A DNA stretch of 64,000 bases from Anaerolineales bacterium (GCA_016932475.1 JAFGCU010000096.1:1-64000); one strand, 5' to 3'. Counted from the stretch's first letter, positions 18,963 through 28,711 are shown. Notes: generated by a model from the sequence alone, not told the origin. Numbers and translations: made by a program.

Positions 18963-20039
18963 ATGAGCCACGCGGACATCATTCTCCTGCCCGGAGATGG
19001 AATCGGCCCCGAGGTGCTCGCGCAAAGCGTGCGGGTTCTTGAGAAGGCCGCGGCCCGCGGCGGGCATACGCTCGGTTTTCAGGAACGGTTGATGGGCGGT
19101 TGTTCCATCGACCGGCAAGGGGTTGCTCTATCGGACGAGGTCCTTGCGGATTGCCGGGCGGCGGACGCGGTTCTGATGGGTGCGGTGGGCGGACCGAAAT
19201 GGGACGATCCGCGCGCAAAGGCCCGTCCGGAGCAGGGGATGCTCGCGCTGCGCAAGGGGTTGGAAGTGTTCGCCAACCTGCGGCCGGTTAAAGTCCGCGC
19301 GGCGCTTCAGGATGTTTCCCCGATCAAGCCGGACCGGATCGCGGGCGTGGATTTTTTGGTCGTGCGGGAGCTGACCGGCGGTTTGTACTTCGGGCAACCC
19401 AAGGAACGCGGAAAAACCGCAGACGGCCATGAACGCGCCGTGGATACGCTGGAATACTCCGACTACGAAATCCGGCGGGTGGTGGAATTCGCTTTCCGTT
19501 TGGCGGCCTGCCGGCATCGCAAAGTCACTTCGGTGGATAAGGCGAATGTCCTCGAATCATCACGCCTGTGGCGCCAGGTGACGGTCGAGGTGGGCGCGCA
19601 GCATCCCGAGATCGCGCTGGATCATCTCCTGGTCGATACCGCCTCGATGCGCATCATACAATCGCCGCGGGATTTCGACGTAATCGTCACCGACAATATG
19701 TTTGGCGACATCCTCACCGACGAGGCCTCCGTATTGGCGGGGTCGATGGGAATGCTGCCGTCGGCTTCCCTGGGTGACGGCGGGCCGGGTCTGTATGAGC
19801 CGATTCACGGATCGGCGCCGGATATCACCGGCAAGGGGATCGCCAACCCGGTAGCGGCGATCCTGAGCGGCGCGATGCTGTTCCGTTATTCGCTTGGTTG
19901 GGAGCGGGAAGCGGAGGCGATCGAACGCGCGGTGGACTATGCCCTGGATGCCGGCAACCGGACCGCGGATCTTCAACCGGCAGGCAAACCGCTTACCACC
20001 AAAGAGATGACGGATTGCGTACTGGGAGGGCTGGAATAG
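18963..20039 (+). CDS. leuB: 3-isopropylmalate dehydrogenase
   Basis: DIILLPGDGIGPEV; FLVVRELTGGLYFGQPKERG; VDKANVLESSRLWRQV; VTDNMFGDILTDEASVLAGSMGMLPSASLG; YEPIHGSAPDITGKGIANPVAAILSGAMLFRYSLG. Confidence 0.96.
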   Translation: MSHADIILLPGDGIGPEVLAQSVRVLEKAAARGGHTLGFQERLMGGCSIDRQGVALSDEVLADCRAADAVLMGAVGGPKWDDPRAKARPEQGMLALRKGLEVFANLRPVKVRAALQDVSPIKPDRIAGVDFLVVRELTGGLYFGQPKERGKTADGHERAVDTLEYSDYEIRRVVEFAFRLAACRHRKVTSVDKANVLESSRLWRQVTVEVGAQHPEIALDHLLVDTASMRIIQSPRDFDVIVTDNMFGDILTDEASVLAGSMGMLPSASLGDGGPGLYEPIHGSAPDITGKGIANPVAAILSGAMLFRYSLGWEREAEAIERAVDYALDAGNRTADLQPAGKPLTTKEMTDCVLGGLE

Positions 20040-20040
20040 G

Positions 20041-20405
20041 TTCGTCATGCCGGCGTGTCCTTGGCCGGCATCCATTTACACCGTCAAGAAAATGGGATAG
20101 GTTCGTCATGCTGGCGTGTCCTTGGCCGGCATCCATGCTCTTGACTTTCGTGGACCCTGGCCTAAAGCACGCCGGGGTGACGAAGTAATCCGAGCACGCC
20201 GGGGTGACGAACTTGTGATCGTCATGCCGGCGTGTCCTTGGCCGGTATCCATGCTCTTGAATTTCGTGGACCCCGGTCTAAATCACGCCGGGGTGACGAA
20301 GTAATCCGAGCACGCCGGGGTGACGAACTAATCCGCACGCCGGGGTGACGAACTTGTGATCGTCATGCCGGCGTGTCCTTGGCCGGCATCCATTTACACC
20401 GTCAA
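20041..20405. repeat. Cluster of REP/MITE-like palindromic repeats
   Basis: Four copies of GTCATGCCGGCGTGTCCTTGGCCGGCATCCAT (minor variants) and five of CACGCCGGGGTGACGAA; internal hairpin ATGCCGGC/GCCGGCAT. Confidence 0.92.
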
Positions 20406-20543
20406 TAAAAAAGCATCCCGTCCAAAATCCCGCCGGGATACCGATCTCGAAATTCACCGTAAATATTCGAAAAGCGCAAAAACAATTTTGATTACGAGCC
20501 TTTGCGGCCTTCGCGGCTTTGCGGTGAAAAGGTTTGCTTCTTC

Positions 20544-21638
20544 TCAGGACGGATTCTGGCAGTCGTGCACGATCTGATTGATCCGGTCCGGATTCCCGAG
20601 CACCCCGACGACGTCGCCGGCCAGGATCGTATCAAAACCGGATGGATGCCATTCCATCCCGCCTCGGCGTTTTAGCAGCACCACGCTGATATGGTAGAGC
20701 TGTTCCAGATCGTGCAGGGTTTTCCCCTTGGCGTCCGCGCAATCCAGAAATTCAACCGTCCCAAAGCACAGGGGATTACCCTCGACCATGATCAGCGGCG
20801 TGATATTGGCGCCTGCCGCGGCCGCGGCGAACACCGGCGAGGCCATCCCGGTGGCGCTGATCGCGGTAAACCCGAATTGCTTCTGCAGCGCGGCGGCAAA
20901 ATCATCGTCGAAGATGCGGATGACGACATGGATCGATGGATGGATGCCGCGGGCCTTAACCGCCATCTGCAGGTTCAGGCTGTCGTTCTGCGTGCAGAGA
21001 ATGATCGCCCGCGCGCGGCGGATGCCGGCCGCCTCGAGCAGATCTTCTCTGGTCCCGTCGCCGGGCAGAACGGGAATATCCAGCCGCCGGGTGCTGGCGA
21101 CCAAATCGGCGGTCTGGCTGAGTTCGATCGCCACGACGTCCTGTTCCATCTGATGAAGCTGGTTGGCGACGCGGAAGCCCAGGTGTCCCAATCCGACCAG
21201 AATGATATGGTTGTCAAATGTGGATGCGACGGCCATCTCCCACTCCTTCGCCCGCGCGCAGCGGTTGAAAAACAACGTTCCAAAATCGGCCAACCCGTGA
21301 GCCAGTGTTCCCACACCGATCACGGGCATGATGAAGTGGAACATCTGCAGCACGGGCGCGTGCGGAAAATCCCCCAGGGTTTCGAGAAAGGTCGCGGCCA
21401 GAACGAGAAACACGGCCTCGACCGGGTTGGAGAGCGGTTCGCCGTACCGGGCCGCCAAGGCGTAATACAACAGGCCGCTGCCGACGATCGCCGAAAGAAA
21501 CAACAGCAACGGATCCCTGAACTCCCGCAGGAGCAGGAACGAATCGCGCCAGCTTGCACGCCAGCTTCTGGAAAATAATCCCGATTGTTTTTTCCGCATG
21601 CTCATCCGCGATGGAAGGATCCGAAAGGCTGCCGCCAA
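20544..21638 (-). CDS. Potassium channel/TrkA-N (RCK)-like protein with atypical pore region
   Basis: Two N-terminal hydrophobic segments then NHIILVGLGHLGFRVANQLHQMEQDVVAIE Rossmann RCK domain and TrkA-C-like tail. True start may be one of the internal Met codons (MSMRKKQ). Confidence 0.8.
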   Translation of the reverse strand: MAAAFRILPSRMSMRKKQSGLFSRSWRASWRDSFLLLREFRDPLLLFLSAIVGSGLLYYALAARYGEPLSNPVEAVFLVLAATFLETLGDFPHAPVLQMFHFIMPVIGVGTLAHGLADFGTLFFNRCARAKEWEMAVASTFDNHIILVGLGHLGFRVANQLHQMEQDVVAIELSQTADLVASTRRLDIPVLPGDGTREDLLEAAGIRRARAIILCTQNDSLNLQMAVKARGIHPSIHVVIRIFDDDFAAALQKQFGFTAISATGMASPVFAAAAAGANITPLIMVEGNPLCFGTVEFLDCADAKGKTLHDLEQLYHISVVLLKRRGGMEWHPSGFDTILAGDVVGVLGNPDRINQIVHDCQNPS

Positions 21639-21776
21639 TTACCATCGGGCCGTCTCTTCACCGCCCGCGTGGCATCCGATGCCCTCACCGGCGGGTATTA
21701 TACATAAATCCCGGGCCGGTTCCGCCGAAGCACGCGGGGCGGAAAATCACCCCGCGGCGATCCAGTATGAAAATTA

Positions 21777-21805
21777 TTGCCGTGGTCATGGGAAAATGCT
21801 ACAAT
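21777..21805 (+). promoter_or_regulatory. Candidate promoter
   Basis: TTGCCG (21777-21782), 17-bp spacer, TACAAT (21800-21805), upstream of ATG 21840. Confidence 0.5.
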
Positions 21806-21839
21806 TCCCGGAAGGAATCGAGCAAGGAGAGCTTCGGCG

Positions 21840-24230
21840 ATGGCAAGGGACTTCAGCCAGGTACTGCAACAGGCGATGGAATTCTATGTCGCCGGCCAGT
21901 TTGTGGAAGCGAGGGCGCTGCTTCTGGATATCGTCCGCGCCGATCCAACGCTGGAAGCCGGGTGGATGTTCCTTTCCTATGTGCTGGATGAGCCGGTCCA
22001 GAAGGCGGATTGTCTCCGCAAAGTACTGGCGATCAATCCGGAGAACGCCGAAGCGAAAACCGCGCTGGCGCAGATGCTGGGTGCTTCTCCTTCCGAACCG
22101 CCTGCGGCAGCGGCCAAAGCCACCGCGCCGGTAATGCCGCCTCCAGCACTGGCAGCCGTTCCCGCTCCGAAAAAACCGCCGGCGACGGAACAGGTCTCCG
22201 CCGCGCCGGCGGTGACGTCATCCAAACCGCCGTCGGAAACTGCACCGGCCGCACAGACTGCCGCCGCACCCGCAATATCCGCTGCGCCGACGCTGGTTCA
22301 CGCCTCTCCATTCACCGTCGATATCGATTATGCCAATGACGAATCCGCCGTCATTTCCGAACCGGTGTTGCCCGCGCCCGGCGCGCAGGAAGAGCGGCCG
22401 GCCCAGCCCCCCATAAAACCATTTCCCCCTCAATCGGTGTCTCGTGTTCAAAAAACGGGAACCTCGCCGTTGCCGGGCCAAAGACCGGCTCCCTCCGCGG
22501 GGGCGGGCGCTCAAATACCCGCACCGGAACGAAAAACCGGCCAACTCGCCCAGCCGGCGGGAGAACCTCCGGTAAAAAGGACAGGTCAACTTGCCCAACC
22601 GGCCGGGCAGCCCCCGGTTCGAAAAACCGGCCAACTTGCCCAACCGGCCGGGCAGCCCCCGGTTCGAAAAACCGGCCAACTGGCTCAACCGGAAGGAAAG
22701 TCTCCGGCGAGAAAGACCGGCCAACTTGCCCCGGCAGCCGTGAAGGAATCACCCCCGCCGAAAAAACGGAGCGCGGGCTGCACATGCCTTGTAGTGATCA
22801 TGATCCTCGCGTTGATTGCAGCCGGGATCGGCGTGGGATTGTATCTGACGGGGAATCTGCCGGATGTGTTGATCGGCGGGAACAATTCCGCGGTTACGGG
22901 ACCAGCGGTCGCCGCGGATACCCCCACGCCGTTCAACCTGCCGCCGCGGGCGACGGATACGCCGACACCGACCCTCACCCGAACAGCGACCATCTCACCG
23001 ACGCCTACTCAGACCCTCACACCGACTTTGGCGCATCCGGATGCGACAACTCAGGCGGACATGAACCGGTTAATGGAAGAAGTGGAAGACATCCGCGGCT
23101 TGACGATGCAAAGCACCGTCCCCGCGTATATTGTCGACCGGTCCCAGGCTGAATCCATACTGCAGAACGAATACGACCGGATCGGATACCGCGAAATTAT
23201 CCAAAACGAAGCCAAAGCGATGGCGGCGCTCGGATTCATCAAACCGACATACGATATGGCCAAATACGCGCTGACCCGGTTGGCGGACGGCGTGATGGGG
23301 TTTTATATGCCCGCGAATCCGGCGATCTACATTATCGGCAACCGATTCGCGGGAATGGAACGTTGGACCTTCACCCACGAATTCGATCATGCGCTTGTGC
23401 ACAGCCATTTTTCGGCGGTCGGCATCATGGAAGACGATCCGATCTGCGCCAACGATTCACAGCGCTGTGAGGCGATCCGCGCCTTGGTCGAAGGGGATGC
23501 CATGCTGGTGATGGCGTTCTGGCGGGAGCAATATGCCAGCGCCTACGACGAGCGGGATATCGCGCTGTATCCCTATCCATTCCTGCTGCCCCTGGAGCAG
23601 AACACCCCGCCGTACATAACCCCGATGATCGAATTCTCATATTATGGGGGATTGATCTTCGTGTACTCGCTTTGGGAAAAGGGGAATTGGGCGGAGGTTA
23701 ACAAGGCTTATGAGGAACTCCCGGTCAGCACGGAACAGATCCTTCATCCGCAGAAATATCTGGACGGGGAAAAACCGGCAACGATGAGGATCCCGGATCT
23801 GGGGCCTGTGCTCGGGCCGGATTGGTCGCTGGTCAAATCGGACAGCCTGGGAGAATTCATGAGTTATCTTCTCCTGACCTACAACGCGGATGTTACCTCG
23901 CAAATCTCATCCGATACGGCCGAAACAGCCACATCCGGCTGGGGCGGAGATCATTATCTGGTCCTTTCCTCGTCCGATGGGGAAAAACTGGTTCTTGCGT
24001 CCGAATGGAACTGGGATACGGATGCGGATGCCGCGCAGTTCTATGCCGCCATCCAGGAATACGTGGATAAGCGTTTCCGTGGAGAAACAACCCCGTCTTC
24101 TTCCGGATTCTGCTGGGCTGTAAATAAGGAAACGACCTGTCTGTTCCGTTCGGGGAGGAATATACTTTGGGTTCTGGCGCCCGATCTGGATGTCGTCACA
24201 CGCATCCGATCGGCATACCGGATTTACTGA
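21840..24230 (+). CDS. Membrane-anchored protein: N-terminal TPR-like region, repetitive linker, TM segment, extracytoplasmic putative zinc metallopeptidase domain
   Basis: MARDFSQVLQQAMEFYVAGQFVEARALLLDIVRADPTLEAGW TPR-like; TM CTCLVVIMILALIAAGIGVGLYL; FTHEFDHALVHSHF (HExxH) and ALVEGDAMLVMAFW. Confidence 0.7.
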   Translation: MARDFSQVLQQAMEFYVAGQFVEARALLLDIVRADPTLEAGWMFLSYVLDEPVQKADCLRKVLAINPENAEAKTALAQMLGASPSEPPAAAAKATAPVMPPPALAAVPAPKKPPATEQVSAAPAVTSSKPPSETAPAAQTAAAPAISAAPTLVHASPFTVDIDYANDESAVISEPVLPAPGAQEERPAQPPIKPFPPQSVSRVQKTGTSPLPGQRPAPSAGAGAQIPAPERKTGQLAQPAGEPPVKRTGQLAQPAGQPPVRKTGQLAQPAGQPPVRKTGQLAQPEGKSPARKTGQLAPAAVKESPPPKKRSAGCTCLVVIMILALIAAGIGVGLYLTGNLPDVLIGGNNSAVTGPAVAADTPTPFNLPPRATDTPTPTLTRTATISPTPTQTLTPTLAHPDATTQADMNRLMEEVEDIRGLTMQSTVPAYIVDRSQAESILQNEYDRIGYREIIQNEAKAMAALGFIKPTYDMAKYALTRLADGVMGFYMPANPAIYIIGNRFAGMERWTFTHEFDHALVHSHFSAVGIMEDDPICANDSQRCEAIRALVEGDAMLVMAFWREQYASAYDERDIALYPYPFLLPLEQNTPPYITPMIEFSYYGGLIFVYSLWEKGNWAEVNKAYEELPVSTEQILHPQKYLDGEKPATMRIPDLGPVLGPDWSLVKSDSLGEFMSYLLLTYNADVTSQISSDTAETATSGWGGDHYLVLSSSDGEKLVLASEWNWDTDADAAQFYAAIQEYVDKRFRGETTPSSSGFCWAVNKETTCLFRSGRNILWVLAPDLDVVTRIRSAYRIY
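22530..22754 (+). repeat. 45-bp in-frame tandem repeat (five units)
   Basis: Encodes (RKTGQLAQPAGQPPV)n; two central units share a near-identical nucleotide sequence. Confidence 0.93.
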
Positions 24231-24274
24231 TCCGCAGGAACGAAATTCGGACGGTTAAAAATCCCCCGCGAACG

Positions 24275-24305
24275 AAAAAACGCCCGGCGCTCGCCGGGCG
24301 TTTTT
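24275..24305. terminator. Bidirectional intrinsic terminator
   Basis: AAAAAA CGCCCGGCG ct CGCCGGGCG TTTTT between convergent genes. Confidence 0.92.
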
Positions 24306-24329
24306 CATGATCTCCTCACCGGTATATTT

Positions 24330-26942
24330 TCAACACTCGCTGAATCCGCAGGAATAGCACTTGCGGCAGCCTTCTTCATTGACTACGGCGGCTTCGCCGC
24401 ACTGCGGGCAAAGATCTCCGATTTTCATTTTTATTTGGGCGGAGGAAAGCGTGTCGACATCCAAAGGAGGCAGCTTTCCGTTTTTCTCGGTTTCCCCCTC
24501 GGGAAGCGGGCCTTCCAGATAATCCGCCAGCACGTGTGCGACGCCGTCCGGAAGCGAGAGCACGCGGTTCGGGCCGAACCCGAGCGGACGGCCTCCGCCG
24601 ATTCCCGCCAGCTGGCGCACCACTTCGAGCAGCCGGTCCTTGGGCGGAACGGGGGAACCCAGCCGGAGGATGTACGAGATCAGCCTGCCGAGGGCTTCGG
24701 AAACGGCGGCGGTTTCCGAGCCGGCCTTGGCGGTGGCGATGAACACTTCGAACGGCTGGAAACCGTCGTTTTCATTTACGGTGACAAAGGCCTTGCCAAG
24801 CGGAGTGTCCACCTGGAAGGTTGCTCCGGGAAGCCGGCGCGGACGCGGTCTTTTGGTTTCATACCACAACGGGATCGGCTGATCGCTGGATGGGATCACG
24901 GTCGGGATCATGGTGACGGGGTGGGGGACGTCCTCCGCCGCCATGGATAGGATCGAGACGTCCTGGCCCTTGTTCTTCGCCGTTTCCGCCGTCTCCAGGA
25001 CGACCTGCTTGCGGGAACCGGTGATAAAGACCGTCAACCCCTTGCAGCCCGATTCCCAGGCCAGTTGATAGGCGCGCGAGACGTCCGCCTCGGTGGCATC
25101 CGGGGGAAAGTTGATCGTTTTCGAGAGGCTGTTGTCGACGAACGCCTGCAGGGAGGCCTGCATGCGGACATGCTCTTCGGCGGTGATATCCTGCGAGACG
25201 ACAAACCGTCTGCGGATGGTCTCGGGAATCTCGGCAATATCCTGGCAGGATCCCTGCTGGATCACTTTCTCCACGGTCTGCTGATAGACCGCCTCATCCA
25301 GTTTCAGGTCCTTCAGGGCCTGGTCGAACATGGGGGATACGTACGGCAGCTGCAGATCCTTGCCGTTGTCGTTTACGTGGCGGATGTAGGCCAGGGCAAA
25401 CACCGGTTCGCAACCGTACCCTTCGCAGCCGGCGACCGTCGCGATCGTCCCCGTCGGGGCGATGGTGCACTGAGCTGCATTTCGCAAACCGTGCGATTTG
25501 ATCCCGCGCGCAATTTCCGCCCAATCCACCTCCGGACGGTGAAAATCCCGGGTGTGGGGGAGGATCGGTTTGGGAGGTTCCCATTTCAAATCCGCCGGAT
25601 CGTATACACTGCCGCCGATGACCGGGAAGGCACCGCGGTCCTTGGCGAGCGCCACGCTGGTCTTCATCGAGTGGAAGCGGATGAATTCCATGACCTGGGA
25701 TGCGAATTCCTGGCCTTCCTCGGACCCGTAGCGGATCCCGGCGTGGTACATCAGGTCCGCGAGGCCCATCAACCCCAACCCGATCCGCCGCGCGCGCGAC
25801 GCCGCTTCCTTGAGTTGCGGGACGGCCGGGACATACGCATTCATCGTCACAACATCATCGAGGAACCGGGTGGCGAGGGCGGTGTCCTTGCGCATTTTTT
25901 CCCAGTCCACCTTGCCGCCGCGGCCAAAATGGCGGGAGAGGTTGAGGGATCCCAGGCAGCAGTTCTCGTACGGGCCGAGCCATTGTTCGCCGCACGGATT
26001 GGTTGCTTCCAAGTCGTACAGGTGGGAGACGGGATTGTAGCGGTTGGCGGTGTCCAGGAAGAGCATGCCGGGTTCGCCGTTGTGGTGCGCCTGATGGACG
26101 ATCTTTTCGTACAGGTCGCGGGCCCGGACCGTGCGGTAGGTGCGGATCGGGACTCCGGCGCGCTCGGCCTGTTCCAAAGTCCCGTGGAATTTCCGGTATC
26201 CCGGCGCGTACACATCCGGGAATCGCAGGTTCCATTCCCTGTCGTCGCGGACCGCCTCCATGAAGGAATCCAGAATCCCGACCGAAATGTTGAAATTGGT
26301 GATCGCGTTTTCCTGGGTCTTGCAGGTGATGAATTCCTCGATATCCGGATGGTCGATCCGGAGCACGGCCATATTGGCGCCGCGGCGGGTTCCGCCCTGG
26401 GCGATTTCACCGAACGCCTTGTCGTATACCCGCAGGAAACCGACCGGTCCGGTGGCCTGGCCGGCGGAGGAGTTCACCAGCGCGCCTTTGGGGCGGATGC
26501 GCGAAAAGGAGAAACCGTTGCCGCCGCCGGTTTGCTGGATTAACGCCGCGTTGCGCAAAGTCTGGAAGATGCCGGATTCCTCCCGGCCCATATCGTCGGA
26601 GATGGGGAGTACGAAGCAGGCGGCCAGCTGTCCCAGCGGGGTTCCGGCGCCGGTGAAAGTCGGCGAGTTGGGGAAGAAACGCAGGCCGGCAAGAAATTCG
26701 TAAAACGCCTTGGCCGTTTCGGTGACGTCGCCGCCGTATTCGGATTCCGCTTGCGCGACATGAACCGCAACGCGCCAGAACATTTCCTCCACCGTCTCGG
26801 CGGGCTTCCCGTCCGGTCCGCGCCGGAGGTAGCGTTTTTCAAGAATGATCCGGGCGTTGGGCGACAGGATGACCGGCTCCAGGGAAGGACGGCCATTCCC
26901 TTTAATTTTCGATTTCTCCGAAACGGGTGCGGAATGGGTCAT
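24330..26942 (-). CDS. nrdJ: Adenosylcobalamin-dependent (class II) ribonucleotide reductase
   Basis: [84 protein letters not shown]-terminal Cys cluster [26 protein letters not shown]. Confidence 0.95.
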   Translation of the reverse strand: MTHSAPVSEKSKIKGNGRPSLEPVILSPNARIILEKRYLRRGPDGKPAETVEEMFWRVAVHVAQAESEYGGDVTETAKAFYEFLAGLRFFPNSPTFTGAGTPLGQLAACFVLPISDDMGREESGIFQTLRNAALIQQTGGGNGFSFSRIRPKGALVNSSAGQATGPVGFLRVYDKAFGEIAQGGTRRGANMAVLRIDHPDIEEFITCKTQENAITNFNISVGILDSFMEAVRDDREWNLRFPDVYAPGYRKFHGTLEQAERAGVPIRTYRTVRARDLYEKIVHQAHHNGEPGMLFLDTANRYNPVSHLYDLEATNPCGEQWLGPYENCCLGSLNLSRHFGRGGKVDWEKMRKDTALATRFLDDVVTMNAYVPAVPQLKEAASRARRIGLGLMGLADLMYHAGIRYGSEEGQEFASQVMEFIRFHSMKTSVALAKDRGAFPVIGGSVYDPADLKWEPPKPILPHTRDFHRPEVDWAEIARGIKSHGLRNAAQCTIAPTGTIATVAGCEGYGCEPVFALAYIRHVNDNGKDLQLPYVSPMFDQALKDLKLDEAVYQQTVEKVIQQGSCQDIAEIPETIRRRFVVSQDITAEEHVRMQASLQAFVDNSLSKTINFPPDATEADVSRAYQLAWESGCKGLTVFITGSRKQVVLETAETAKNKGQDVSILSMAAEDVPHPVTMIPTVIPSSDQPIPLWYETKRPRPRRLPGATFQVDTPLGKAFVTVNENDGFQPFEVFIATAKAGSETAAVSEALGRLISYILRLGSPVPPKDRLLEVVRQLAGIGGGRPLGFGPNRVLSLPDGVAHVLADYLEGPLPEGETEKNGKLPPLDVDTLSSAQIKMKIGDLCPQCGEAAVVNEEGCRKCYSCGFSEC

Positions 26943-26985
26943 GCCATCCTCCTGAAAAAATGCAGGGTCTTTCGCCGGGGCCGGA

Positions 26986-27441
26986 TCAGCCGCCTTCGCG
27001 CAGCAGGGCGTTGATTTCGTCGCGAATGGAACGCAGGTCGTCGAACCGAAGATAGACGATCGCAAACCGGATATACGCGATATGGTCCAGTTCCTTCAGC
27101 GACGAGATCACCATATCCCCGATAACCCGGCTTGAGATTTCCGGTTTGTTCATTTGCTGCAAAGCGGCTTCCACCTCGCCGACGATGCGGTCGATCTCCG
27201 ATGCCGGAACCGGACGTTTGGCGCAGGAGATCCGGATTCCGGCCGCAAGCTTTTCGCGGTCGAATTCCTCACGGGTTCCGTCATGCTTGACAACCAGCGG
27301 GGTGGATACGATCGGCCGTTCATAAGTGGTGAAGCGCTGATGGCAATCCAGGCATTCCCTGCGGCGTCGGATCCCTCCCCGCACATCATGGGTCGTATCT
27401 ATGACCTTTGCGTCGTCCTTGCCGCAGAAGACACAGCGCAT
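26986..27441 (-). CDS. nrdR: Transcriptional repressor NrdR
   Basis: [43 protein letters not shown] zinc ribbon and ATP-cone. Confidence 0.97.
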   Translation of the reverse strand: MRCVFCGKDDAKVIDTTHDVRGGIRRRRECLDCHQRFTTYERPIVSTPLVVKHDGTREEFDREKLAAGIRISCAKRPVPASEIDRIVGEVEAALQQMNKPEISSRVIGDMVISSLKELDHIAYIRFAIVYLRFDDLRSIRDEINALLREGG

Positions 27442-27543
27442 TAGAACATTTATTCTACGCCAAAAATGGCGATTCGCCTGTTTCCTTCCCGATATTTTCG
27501 GTAGGACTGCATTTTATCATCCCGATTGGCCGGAATCAATGAG

Positions 27544-27582
27544 TTAGTTATCCACAAACCTTAAAAAATTGTGGATAACTAA
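27544..27582. promoter_or_regulatory. Perfect inverted pair of DnaA boxes upstream of nrdR-nrdJ
   Basis: TTAGTTATCCACAA (27544-27557), 11-nt A/T-rich spacer, TTGTGGATAACTAA (27569-27582); each arm contains consensus DnaA box TTATCCACA. Confidence 0.75.
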
Positions 27583-27880
27583 ACCGATCTATATTCGAAT
27601 GGGCGATGAACCTGCTATTGACGGAATACATTATGAAAAAAATCACAAAAAATCAATAAGAATAGGAGGATCGTACCGGCGGGTTGATTATCCAAGTTCT
27701 TTCGGATTCTGAACATAAACTTCAGCTGTTTTACGAACGGTTACACCGGAAAAGTTATTCCGGCGACGGGTTTCCCATGATGCATGACCGGTGAGCAGCG
27801 CTCCAATCTTTCGGTGGGTTTCAAAGGCGGGAAAAATCCCTTCATTACGCGTGTTACGCTTTTGGTCCCGTGCTTGTATT

Positions 27881-27938
27881 AAAAAAAACCGGCCATGGAA
27901 TGCGGCAAAACATTGAGCCGCATTGCCATGGCCGGCGG
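27881..27938 (-). terminator. Intrinsic terminator downstream of rplY
   Basis: On the minus strand: CCGGCCATGG(C)AATGCGGC loop GCCGCATTCCATGGCCGG followed by T-run (complement of A8 at 27881-27888). Confidence 0.9.
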
Positions 27939-27956
27939 TTTTCCAACAAATCAAAT

Positions 27957-28661
27957 CTATTTCTTGGCTTCCTTCGACTCCTTGGCATCCTTGGCAGGGG
28001 CGGGAGCGCCCTCTTCCTCTTCGCCCTCTTCCAGTTTCTTCCCCTTTTCGATGACTTCCACTTCTCCGGGAACCGCGGCAGCCACGGGAGCTACCACTTC
28101 CTCTTCCGCCATCTGGGCGGTAACAGTGACGATCGTATCATCGGCGTCCATCAGAGCGCGGATGCCGGGCGGGAGAGTGATATCCTTGATGGTGATCGAA
28201 TCGCCGATCTTCTCCAGCGGGGCGAGGTCGACGGTAATGCCGCTGACGAGATCCTTCGGGAGACATTCCACCTCAAGATCGCTCAGGACCGGAACCAGAA
28301 TTCCGCTGAAATCGCGAACCGCGGCGGAGATGCCGGCCAAGTGCAGCGGAACCCGGACGCGGATCACGCGATCGGTCGGGACCGCATAGAAATCCGCATG
28401 CAAAATCGTGCGCCGGATGGAATCGCGCTGGATATCGCGCAAAAGCACCGAGTAGGTTTTCTGGTCGACCGACAGCTTAACCAGAGTCGATCCGGTCAGT
28501 CTGTTCAACGTCTGAACGGTGGTCTTCGCTTCCAACTCGATCGGGAGCGCATCCAGGCCGGGGCCGTACACGACGGCCGGGATTTTTCCCGAAGTCCGCA
28601 GCGCAAACAATCCTTTCCCGACTGCGGAGCGCACCTTCCCTTTCAACTCAATGTCACTCAT
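27957..28661 (-). CDS. rplY: Ribosomal protein bL25 (Ctc-type, with acidic/Ala-rich tail)
   Basis: SDIELKGKVRSAVGKG..LRTSGKIPAVVYG; RTILHADFYAV; VRVPLHLAG; IKDITLPPGI. Confidence 0.93.
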   Translation of the reverse strand: MSDIELKGKVRSAVGKGLFALRTSGKIPAVVYGPGLDALPIELEAKTTVQTLNRLTGSTLVKLSVDQKTYSVLLRDIQRDSIRRTILHADFYAVPTDRVIRVRVPLHLAGISAAVRDFSGILVPVLSDLEVECLPKDLVSGITVDLAPLEKIGDSITIKDITLPPGIRALMDADDTIVTVTAQMAEEEVVAPVAAAVPGEVEVIEKGKKLEEGEEEEGAPAPAKDAKESKEAKK

Positions 28662-28674
28662 AACAACCTTCCTG

Positions 28675-28711
28675 GGAGCGCCTCTAGCCGTGCAACGGCT
28701 ACCTTCGCTCC
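28675..28711 (-). promoter_or_regulatory. 5'UTR hairpin of rplY
   Basis: GGAGCG cctc TAGCCGT gca ACGGCTA cctt CGCTCC, directly upstream of the rplY RBS. Confidence 0.55.

Noticed and set aside
17582-18982. 466-aa minus-strand ORF opposite cimA/leuB-like
   Set aside because: Shadow ORF; spans the C/G-tract repeat and lacks domain features.
20041-20405. CRISPR array
   Set aside because: Repeats are palindromic REP-like with irregular, repeated intervening sequence rather than unique spacers, and no cas genes are present.
22530-22754. CRISPR-like or non-coding tandem repeat
   Set aside because: Units are exactly 45 bp, contiguous and in frame within a clear CDS.
25065-26543. 492-aa plus-strand ORF opposite nrdJ
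   Set aside because: Antisense shadow of NrdJ; composition atypical for a protein.
27544-27582. Chromosomal origin of replication
   Set aside because: Only two DnaA boxes and no dnaA/dnaN/gidA-type neighbours; treated as a regulatory or titration site instead.
27688-27954. 88-aa minus-strand ORF between nrdR and rplY
   Set aside because: Overlaps the strong rplY terminator hairpin and has no recognisable features.
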